NCBI GenBank assembly: GCA_963753905.1
Contig: CAVWDZ010000001.1
Coordinates: 124,001 to 188,000 of the forward strand
Direction of reading: 5' to 3'
Origin: Bog-756 sp963753905
GTDB taxonomy: Bacteria; Actinomycetota; Acidimicrobiia; Acidimicrobiales; RAAP-2
Length of the DNA: 64,000 bases
Part shown: one piece after another, positions 27,601-35,418 of the stretch
Position numbering within the stretch: the first letter of the stretch is position 1
Layout of the letters: each line of letters starts with the position of its first letter
Notes under the pieces: generated by a model
Databases searched by the model: none
Seen by the model: the letters and a program-made list of their open reading frames with translations, nothing else
What the model was told of the DNA's origin: nothing
Translations under genes and position numbers: made by a program

Positions 27601-28752
27601 TCACCCTCCCGAGACGAGGAGGTCGCCGCCGGCCGGGGGGGTCGGGTCGTCGACGCTCTGCAGCCACCCGTCGGGCAGATGGACCGGCCTCGGGCCGTGG
27701 GTGTGGCCCCGCGCGATGCGCAGGGCCGCGGCGGGCAGGGCCAGGTCCGGATCGAGCCCGTCGAGCAGGGTGGCAACCTCGGCCGTCGAGGTGGCGAGTG
27801 CCAGCGAGCGCCGGACGGCGGGTCCCACCGGGAACCCGGTCAGGTACCACCCGGCGTGCTTGCGGAACTGGCGCACGCCGCCCTCCTCGCCGAACGAGTC
27901 GCACAACAGGGCTACATGGGTCTGCATCATCGAGCGGATCTCCCCGAGATCCGGCGGAGGCGGAACCGGCTCCCCGCGCAACGCGGCGGCGAGATCCCGG
28001 AACAGCCACGGCCGGCCGAGGCAGCCGCGCCCGACCACCACGCCGTCGCAGCCGGTCGAGCCCATCATTGCAAGGGCGTCGCCCGCCTCCCAGAGGTCAC
28101 CGTTGCCGAGGACGGGCACCGAGGTCACAGTCCCCTTGAGCTCGGCGATCGCTCCCCAGTCGGCCGCGCCCGAGTAGAGCTGCTCGGCGGTGCGGGCGTG
28201 CAGGGTGACCGCCGCCGCCCCTTCGTCCTCGGCGATACGCCCCGACTCGAGGAAGGTGCTGTGGGCGGTGTCCACCCCGATCCGCAGCTTGACCGTGACC
28301 GGCACCGATCCGGCCCGGGCCACCGCGGCCCTGACGATGGCCCGGAAGAGGGCCCGGTGCAGCGGAAGGGCAGCCCCGGCACCCTGCCGGGTCACCTTGC
28401 CGGCCGGGCACCCGAAGTTGAGATCGACGTGGTCCACCCCGATCTCGTCGACGAGGCGGCCGACCGCCCTTCCCATGACCGCCGGGTCGACGCCGGAGAG
28501 CTGGACGCTCCGGATCTCCTCGTCGGGCGCAAAGGATGCCATCGCCTCCGTCTTGGCGTTTCCCTCGACCAGTGCCCGGGCGGTGACCATCTCGCTCACG
28601 TAGAGCGCGGCGCCGTACCCGCGGCACAGCGTACGGAAGGCACGGTTGGTGACCCCGGCCATCGGGGCCAGCACGACCGGCACGTCGAGGACGAGCGGTC
28701 CGAGCTTGAGGGCCGGCGGTGTGGACGATGCGGAGCTGCTCGGGGTCGTCAC
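27601..28752 (-). CDS. dusB: tRNA-dihydrouridine synthase
   Basis: 383 aa from the GTG at 28752. FMN-dependent reduction of uridines in the tRNA D-loop. TIM-barrel motifs: VLAPMAGVTNRAFR near residue 28-41, DLNFGCPAGKV with the catalytic Cys115, VKLRIGVD, and VTLHARTAEQLYSG followed by VPVLGNGDLWEA, which hold FMN phosphate. A C-terminal helical tRNA-binding domain follows (MQTHVALLCDSFGEEGGVRQFRKHAGWYL). It overlaps the end of the maf gene upstream by four bases, so the two are probably co-translated. Confidence 0.92.
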   Translation of the reverse strand: MTTPSSSASSTPPALKLGPLVLDVPVVLAPMAGVTNRAFRTLCRGYGAALYVSEMVTARALVEGNAKTEAMASFAPDEEIRSVQLSGVDPAVMGRAVGRLVDEIGVDHVDLNFGCPAGKVTRQGAGAALPLHRALFRAIVRAAVARAGSVPVTVKLRIGVDTAHSTFLESGRIAEDEGAAAVTLHARTAEQLYSGAADWGAIAELKGTVTSVPVLGNGDLWEAGDALAMMGSTGCDGVVVGRGCLGRPWLFRDLAAALRGEPVPPPPDLGEIRSMMQTHVALLCDSFGEEGGVRQFRKHAGWYLTGFPVGPAVRRSLALATSTAEVATLLDGLDPDLALPAAALRIARGHTHGPRPVHLPDGWLQSVDDPTPPAGGDLLVSGG

Positions 28753-29354
28753 GGTGCGCGCTCCGCCCAGAGGTCGGTCACCGAGAAGCCGAGCCGGGAG
28801 AGCAGCGCGCGGAACAGGGGAAGGGAAAGGCCGATCACGTTGCTCGCATCGCCCTCGATACCGTCGATGAACGGCGCCGAACGACCGTCCAGGGTGAAGG
28901 CCCCGGCCACCTGCAACACCTCGGGGGTGGCCAGATAGGCGTCCAGTTCGGCATCGGTGGTGGTCCCGAAATGGACCGTCGTGCCGGCCACCGCCGAGAC
29001 CCGGGTGCCGGTCGCCTCGTCGATGAGACAGTGACCGGTGTGCAGCGTTCCCGACCGGCCGCGCATCGACTCGAGCCACGACCTCGCCTCGCCGGCCGAG
29101 GCCGGCTTGCCGTAGGGCCGACCCTCGAACTCGAGCATCGAGTCGCACCCGATGACCAGGGAACGACCGGCGGTGTCGGCCACAGCGGTCGCCTTGGCCA
29201 CGGCGATCCGGGTGACCGACCCGGCCGTGTCGGCAGGGTCGACGTCGTCCTCGTCGACGCCGCTGACGACCACCGTGGGGTCGAAACCGGCCGCCCGCAG
29301 GAGGGACAGGCGCGCGGTCGACCCGGAGGCGAGGATCAGGGAGCGTGCCGGCAC
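28749..29354 (-). CDS. maf: Maf-like nucleoside triphosphate pyrophosphatase
   Basis: 201 aa from the GTG at 29354. Hydrolyses non-canonical or excess nucleoside triphosphates to monophosphates. It begins RSLILASGSTARLSLLRAAG, the family signature SxSxxRxxLL, then VIGCDSMLEFEGRPYGKP with the catalytic Asp, and MRGRSGTLHTGHCLI, VEAGAF-like VAGAFTLDGRSAPFIDGIEGDASNVIGLSL at the C-terminus. All conserved Maf blocks are present and in order. The upstream in-frame extension to 29678 runs antisense to the DUF3039 gene and is not coding. Overlaps the dihydrouridine synthase gene. Confidence 0.9.
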   Translation of the reverse strand: MPARSLILASGSTARLSLLRAAGFDPTVVVSGVDEDDVDPADTAGSVTRIAVAKATAVADTAGRSLVIGCDSMLEFEGRPYGKPASAGEARSWLESMRGRSGTLHTGHCLIDEATGTRVSAVAGTTVHFGTTTDAELDAYLATPEVLQVAGAFTLDGRSAPFIDGIEGDASNVIGLSLPLFRALLSRLGFSVTDLWAERAP

Positions 29355-29439
29355 GGACCAAGCGTACGACCCAGGCCGACCGGTCAGGTCCGGCCCGCAG
29401 GGACTGTTCACCGGTGCGGGGATGCGCGATCCTGGTGGC

Positions 29440-29721
29440 ATGACCGACACCGGCACCACCCTGGCTCCGCAGCAGACCGACCCCGTGCCCGATGACGACC
29501 ACGAGCGCATGTCCCATATCGTCCTCGAGGGGTACAAGCCCGAGGAGGGTGAGTTCGTCTCGCTCGGCCCGTCGGTGGTCGAAGGGATGGTCAACGGCAC
29601 GGCGGTCAAGGCCCTGTGCGGGAAGATCTGGGTGCCGGGGCGCAACCCCCAGCGCTTCCCGTTGTGCCCGACCTGCAAGGAGATCGCCGAGGCCAGGGGC
29701 TGGAGGATCCCGGCCGGCTGA
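29440..29721 (+). CDS. DUF3039-family small protein
   Basis: 93 aa. Contains VNGTAVKALCGKIWVPGR followed by NPQRFPLCPTCKEIAE, the actinobacterial DUF3039 signature with cysteines in CGK and CPTC that may form a zinc site. The acidic N-terminal third is variable. Function unknown; the family is widely conserved in Actinobacteria and often sits near Maf, helicase or tRNA-modification genes. An in-frame ATG at 29422 is the only other start; the chosen ATG gives MTDTGTTLAPQQ, more like relatives. Confidence 0.85.
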   Translation: MTDTGTTLAPQQTDPVPDDDHERMSHIVLEGYKPEEGEFVSLGPSVVEGMVNGTAVKALCGKIWVPGRNPQRFPLCPTCKEIAEARGWRIPAG

Positions 29722-29764
29722 CCCTCGGCCGCCTCGGCCCTTCCGGACCGATCCGGGAGCCCGA

Positions 29765-30961
29765 TCAGCGCGGCCGGCCGGCGGTGACCGGAAGGGATTC
29801 GTACCGCCGCACGAACGGACCGGGCGCCAGGCGGCCACGCGCTCCGTCGGCGGCGAAGTCGGGCACCACCCGGAGCAGCTCCTCGAGGGCCACCCGTCCC
29901 TGGAGACGGGCGGCAGCCGCACCGATGCAGTGGTGCGGGCCGTTGCCGAAGGCGAGCATCCGCTGGAACCGGCGGGTCACGTCGAGCCCGTCCGCGGACG
30001 GCCCGAACTCCCGCTCGTCGTGGTTGGCCGCACCGTAGAGGAGGTGGACCTTCGATCCGGCCGCGATGGTCCGGCCGCGCAATGTGACCTCCCGGGTCGT
30101 GGTGCGCGACAGGCCCTGGACCGGACTGGTCAACCGCAACAGCTCCTCGACCGCGCCGGGCACCAGAAGCGGGTCCGCGAGTAGCCGGGCGCGCTGGTCG
30201 GGGTGGTCGGTGAGCGCCACGGCCGTCCCGCCGAGGAGACCCGCGGCGGTGTCGTTCCCTCCGGCGATCAGCACGAAGCAGAACCCGAGGATCTCGTCGA
30301 GGTGGAGCGGTCGGTCGTCGATCCCGGCCGTGACGAGGTCGGAGAGCATGTCCTCACCCGGGTGCCGCCGTCGGTACGCGACGAGGTCGGTGAAGTAGGC
30401 GTAGAGGCCTGCGACCGCCCCGGCAGCGCCGCCCACGATGCCGCCGCTGGCGTTGGCCTGCACGATGGCGCTGCTCCAGGTGTCGAACTCCGCCCGGTCC
30501 TCCTCGGGCACGCCCAGGTAGGTCGCGACCACGACGGCGGGGAGCCGTCCGGCGAGCAGATCGACGAAGTCTCCCTCACCGGCGTCGGCGAGCAGCGCGA
30601 CCCGTTCCCGGACGAAGCTCCGGAGCGCCGGCTCGAGGGTGGCCACCCGTCGGGGCGTGAAGCCGCGGCTGATGAGGCGCCGGAAGATCGTGTGCTGCGG
30701 CCGGTCCATCATCACCAGCGTCGGTTTGAGCCCGAGCGCGATGATCTCGTCCTGCTCATAGGTGAGCCCCTGGGCCGAGGAGAAGAGGGCCGTGTCGTTG
30801 GCCGCCGCGAACACATCCTCGAAACGCGACAGCACCCAGAACCCGAGCGGCGCGCGATGGACCGGGTCCTCGTCCCGCAATCTCCGGTAGAGCGGGTACG
30901 GGTCCCGGAGCGTGGACGGATCCCGGGGGTCGTAGGCGGGCGATGCGACGGTGGACGTCAT
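29765..30961 (-). CDS. Cytochrome P450
   Basis: 398 aa, usual size for a soluble bacterial P450. The heme-binding loop is FGNGPHHCIGAAAARLQG with axial Cys345. The I-helix oxygen-activation motif is AGGNDT (near residue 243), the K-helix ExxR is EELLR, and PTLVMMDRPQHTIFRRL corresponds to the B-C region typical of CYP families acting on terpenoids, fatty acids or xenobiotics. It would need a separate ferredoxin and reductase, none of which is adjacent. The ATG at 30961 gives MTSTVASPAYDPRDP; further upstream codons overlap the divergent DinB-like gene region. Confidence 0.92.
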   Translation of the reverse strand: MTSTVASPAYDPRDPSTLRDPYPLYRRLRDEDPVHRAPLGFWVLSRFEDVFAAANDTALFSSAQGLTYEQDEIIALGLKPTLVMMDRPQHTIFRRLISRGFTPRRVATLEPALRSFVRERVALLADAGEGDFVDLLAGRLPAVVVATYLGVPEEDRAEFDTWSSAIVQANASGGIVGGAAGAVAGLYAYFTDLVAYRRRHPGEDMLSDLVTAGIDDRPLHLDEILGFCFVLIAGGNDTAAGLLGGTAVALTDHPDQRARLLADPLLVPGAVEELLRLTSPVQGLSRTTTREVTLRGRTIAAGSKVHLLYGAANHDEREFGPSADGLDVTRRFQRMLAFGNGPHHCIGAAAARLQGRVALEELLRVVPDFAADGARGRLAPGPFVRRYESLPVTAGRPR

Positions 30962-31046
30962 CTCGTGGCTCCTCCCGCGGTCGACCTCCTGACGGTACCC
31001 GACGGGGGCCGCCGGCGTGGCCTGCTCCCGTCGTAGAGTGCCGGGG

Positions 31047-31523
31047 ATGCCCGATCGGAAACCGCCCCGCACGGTCGGGGACGAGCGCACCGTCCTCCGT
31101 GCACTCCTCCAGTACCAACGCGAGTCGGTCGTGCGAAAAGTGGACGGGGTGGACGAGGTCGCGGCCCGCACCGCGCTGGTGGGGAGCGGCACGAGCCTGC
31201 TGTGGCTGGTGCGTCACCTGTCCGAGGCCGAGTCCCTCTGGGTCCTGCAGCGGTTCGCGGGCGGCCCGGGCGAAGAGCCGCCGTCGACCGGCGGGTCCGA
31301 GCGCGCGTTGGGCGACGCGGTCGACGCCTACCGGGCGATGTGGGCGCGTGTCGACGACGTCGTGGACGGCGCGCCGGACCTCGAGGCCCTCTGCGTCGAC
31401 ACCGGGACCGAGTCGCCGGTCACCCTCCGCTGGGTGCTCATGCACCTGCTCGAAGAGACGGCGCGCCATGCGGGCCATGCCGACATCCTGCGCGAGCTCA
31501 TCGACGGTCGGACCGGGCGGTAG
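31047..31523 (+). CDS. DinB / DUF664-family protein
   Basis: 158 aa, four-helix bundle. The motif pair of the DUF664 branch is visible: LLWLVRHLSEAESLWV near residues 50-65 (His on helix 2) and LRWVLMHLLEETARHAGHADILRE near 128-151 (two more His), the metal-binding triad. Actinobacterial members are mycothiol-dependent or bacillithiol-like S-transferases and related proteins of unknown role. A divergent P450 gene lies 85 bases away. Its end overlaps the convergent BsaP-like gene by 26 bases. Confidence 0.85.
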   Translation: MPDRKPPRTVGDERTVLRALLQYQRESVVRKVDGVDEVAARTALVGSGTSLLWLVRHLSEAESLWVLQRFAGGPGEEPPSTGGSERALGDAVDAYRAMWARVDDVVDGAPDLEALCVDTGTESPVTLRWVLMHLLEETARHAGHADILRELIDGRTGR

Positions 31524-31698
31524 CCCCGGGGGCTGCGACCTCCCCGTGGTCGCGGCAGCGGGCCCGGTAGGCACGGGGTGTGACCTCGACGGTGAGGCGG
31601 CGCCCGCAGGAGGCACAGAAGCGGGGCGGGTCGAGCGGCCTGGCGCAGCCGGCGCAGCTCACCGAGCCGCACCCCGTGCAGTGGCAGGGATCGTCCAC
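31498..31698 (-). CDS. bsaP: BsaP-like biotin synthase auxiliary protein
   Basis: 66 aa from the GTG at 31698, 15 bases after the bioB stop. Too short for routine gene finders. Cysteine-rich: CHCTGCGSVSCAGC at the start (residues about 5-18), then PPRFCASCGRRLTVEVTP and ARCRDHGEV. The second part matches the pattern of the small protein encoded directly behind bioB in mycobacteria and other Actinobacteria, reported to be needed for biotin synthase activity. The N-terminal cysteine cluster could bind zinc or an iron-sulfur cluster. Start codon uncertain because upstream in-frame codons continue into bioB; the ribosome binding site is weak. Confidence 0.7.
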   Translation of the reverse strand: MDDPCHCTGCGSVSCAGCARPLDPPRFCASCGRRLTVEVTPRAYRARCRDHGEVAAPGATARSDRR

Positions 31699-31712
31699 GG
31701 TCCCGGTCCGGC

Positions 31713-32807
31713 TCAGAGGATGCCGGTGAGCGCGCCCACCGGCATGCGCAGGTCGGAGAGCATCTGGAGGTCCTCCTCGGGAGAGCGACCGAGCGTGGTG
31801 AGGTAGTTGCCCACGATGAGGGCGTTGATGCCGGAGGTCATGCCCATCGACTGCAGTTCGCGCAGGGTGACCTCCCTCCCGCCCGCATAGCGGAGGATGA
31901 CACCGGGCAGCCCGAGCCGGAAGAGGGCGATCCAGCGGATGGCATCCCAGGCCGCCACCGGCCGGGCGTCCCCGAGCGGCGTGCCCGGACGCGGGTTGAG
32001 GAAGTTGAGCGGTACCTCGGTCGGATCGAGCTCCTGGAGCTCGACGATGAGCTCGACGCGTTGCTCGTCCGTCTCGCCCATGCCGACGAGGGCACCGCAG
32101 CACAGCTCCATCCCGTGCTCGCGCACCAGGCGGCAGGTGGCCTCGCGTTCCTCCCAGGTGTGGGTGGTGACCACGTTCGGGAAGAACGACCGGGACGTCT
32201 CGAGGTTGTGGTTGTAGCGGTGCACGCCCCCGGCGGCGAGGCGCCGCGCCTGTTCCTCGGTCAGGAGGCCGGCACTCACGGCGACGTTGAGGCCGGTGCG
32301 CTCGCGCACCAGCGGCACCAATTCGAGGATGCGCTGCATGGTGCGCTCGTCCGGGCCACGGACCGCCAGCACGATGCAGAACTCCGAGGCGCCGGCGGCC
32401 CGCGTCTCCTCGGCGGCCCGCAGCACCTCGTCGGGGTCGAGGAAGGGGGTGGCCTGGACCGGCGTGGAGAACCGGGAGGACTGCGCGCAGAAGTGGCAGT
32501 CCTCCGGGCAGCCCCCGGTCTTGGCCGAGAGGATGCCCTCGACCTCGACGCCGGGGCCGCACCAGGTGAGGCGGACCTGGTGGGCGAGGGCGGCCAGCGA
32601 CGTGACCCACTGGTCGGGCAGGACCGCCAGGTCCGAGAGCTCCGGGCCGCTGAGCAGGCGGTGTTCGTCGAGCAGCGCGGTCTCGGCCGCCCGGAGGCGC
32701 GCCCGGACCGTCACCGGGTCCAGGTCGGGCGCTTTGGACGCGGACCGCCGGGGCGGTGGGAGGGCGACCGCGTTGGATCGGTTGGAGAAGGGGGCATCGC
32801 CGGGCAT
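31713..32807 (-). CDS. bioB: Biotin synthase (radical SAM)
   Basis: 364 aa. Inserts sulfur into dethiobiotin. The radical-SAM cluster motif is CPEDCHFC with Cys100, Cys104 and Cys107, and ILSAKTGG just before it. VSAGLLTEEQARRLAAGGVHRYNHNLETS, then CCGALVGMGET and the late Arg in GGREVTLRELQSMGMTSGINALIVGNYLTT are the conserved BioB blocks, including ligands for the second [2Fe-2S] cluster. A 45-residue N-terminal extension is longer than in E. coli. The small BsaP-like gene follows directly; bioD is elsewhere in the window on the opposite strand. Confidence 0.95.
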   Translation of the reverse strand: MPGDAPFSNRSNAVALPPPRRSASKAPDLDPVTVRARLRAAETALLDEHRLLSGPELSDLAVLPDQWVTSLAALAHQVRLTWCGPGVEVEGILSAKTGGCPEDCHFCAQSSRFSTPVQATPFLDPDEVLRAAEETRAAGASEFCIVLAVRGPDERTMQRILELVPLVRERTGLNVAVSAGLLTEEQARRLAAGGVHRYNHNLETSRSFFPNVVTTHTWEEREATCRLVREHGMELCCGALVGMGETDEQRVELIVELQELDPTEVPLNFLNPRPGTPLGDARPVAAWDAIRWIALFRLGLPGVILRYAGGREVTLRELQSMGMTSGINALIVGNYLTTLGRSPEEDLQMLSDLRMPVGALTGIL

Positions 32808-32838
32808 GCCGAAACGGTACCCGTCCCTGCGGCCCTCG

Positions 32839-32893
32839 AGGACACGGCGGCCTTCAGGAAACGGAAGCCATCAGGACACGGCGGCCCTCAGGA
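32839..32893. repeat. Two direct copies of a 21-bp sequence upstream of bioB
   Basis: Copy 1 is 32839-32859 and copy 2 is 32873-32893; they share AGGACACGGCGGCC and TCAGGA and differ at one position (T or C between these blocks). They lie 32-86 bases before the bioB start codon, in the gap to the crotonase gene. A regulatory or slippage origin is possible. Confidence 0.6.
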
Positions 32894-32912
32894 CATCGAG
32901 GACGCGTGGTGC

Positions 32913-33755
32913 TCAGCTGCCGGGGGCCGGGTCCCCGAAGACCGGGGGTCGCTTCTCGCGCAGCGCGGCCACCCCTTCGCGGTAGTCCGGGCCGGCCATC
33001 ATGGGGCTCAGCAGGGCCTCGGCCGCCCGGACCGACTCAGCAGCGGTCTGGTGGAACGCCTCGTAGACCTGCAGCTTCGACGCGGCGAGGGAGGCAGGGG
33101 AGACCGTGGTCGCGAGCATCCGGGCGTACCCGGTCACGTGGTCGAGGAGTTGGTCGGGTCCGACCACCGCGGTCACCAGTCCGAGTGCCTGGGCCTCGTC
33201 GGCGTCGAAGGTCCGGCTCGACAAGATGAGGTCGAGGGCTCCGGGCAGCCCGATGAGCTTGGGGAGCAGCCAGGCAAGCCCGAACGCGCAGGGCAGGCCC
33301 AGCTTGCCGTGCGCCGTGGTGAACTTGGCGCCGCGGGCTGCAAAGCGCAGGTCGCAGTAGCAGGCCAGGGCGAAGCCGATCCCGGCCGCCGGGCCGTTGA
33401 CCGCAGCCAGCACCGGCTTGGGGATCCCGAAGTGGTAGGCGAGCTCGGCGTCGAACTCCGGGCGCACCCCCTGCCCCGGCGTTGCCAGGTCGTCCGGGGC
33501 ACCCGACTCGTAGGCCCCGCGTTCGGCATGGTCTGCGAGGTCCGCCGACTCGGCGCCGGCGCAGAACCCCCGTCCGCTCCCGGTGACCACGATCACCCGC
33601 ACCGCCGGGTCGTCGGCCGCCGCCTGCAGGAGCATCCGGTACTCGGCGTTCATGCGCGCGGTCCAGGCGTTGAGCCGTTCCGGCCGATCGAGGGTGATGG
33701 TGGCGACCGCGCCGTCGACCGCGAAGCGGGTCACCTCGAGGTCGGACGGGGTCAT
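32913..33755 (-). CDS. Enoyl-CoA hydratase/isomerase (crotonase family)
   Basis: 280 aa. Crotonase fold: ITLDRPERLNAW near residues 20-31, oxyanion-hole segment GSGRGFCAGAES (about 59-70), and PVLAAVNGPAAGIGFALAC with the second oxyanion Gly. The usual catalytic Glu positions fall in AARGAKFTTAHGKLGLPCAFG, where the first Glu is replaced, so the reaction may be hydrolysis or isomerisation instead of hydration. The C-terminus ends REKRPPVFG, typical of the family. Immediate partners are bioB upstream and the adenosylhomocysteinase gene, neither obviously linked. Confidence 0.88.
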   Translation of the reverse strand: MTPSDLEVTRFAVDGAVATITLDRPERLNAWTARMNAEYRMLLQAAADDPAVRVIVVTGSGRGFCAGAESADLADHAERGAYESGAPDDLATPGQGVRPEFDAELAYHFGIPKPVLAAVNGPAAGIGFALACYCDLRFAARGAKFTTAHGKLGLPCAFGLAWLLPKLIGLPGALDLILSSRTFDADEAQALGLVTAVVGPDQLLDHVTGYARMLATTVSPASLAASKLQVYEAFHQTAAESVRAAEALLSPMMAGPDYREGVAALREKRPPVFGDPAPGS

Positions 33756-33798
33756 GGCGGCTTGCTCGCCGGTCGTGGGTACGGCCGGGCGCGGGCGG

Positions 33799-35244
<1,446 letters not shown>

Positions 35245-35418
35245 GGCGGCTCCTTCGCTGTGCCGGCCACGTTCGCAAGCCGGTGTCGGTCGGCACCGGA
35301 CCGGGCCGACCCGTCCGTTGCCTCCGAGCCCCATCCGTCGGCCGGTGCCCGGGGCGGTCGGTCCCACAGATGTTACTCCACGCCCTGTCGGGCCGACCTG
35401 GCTCCGCCGAGCCGCGGG

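Noticed and set aside
35245..35418. Possible SAH riboswitch ahead of ahcY
   Set aside because: The gap contains GCTCGG and GGCAACGG pieces on the minus strand, but the matching upstream helix and conserved core are absent.
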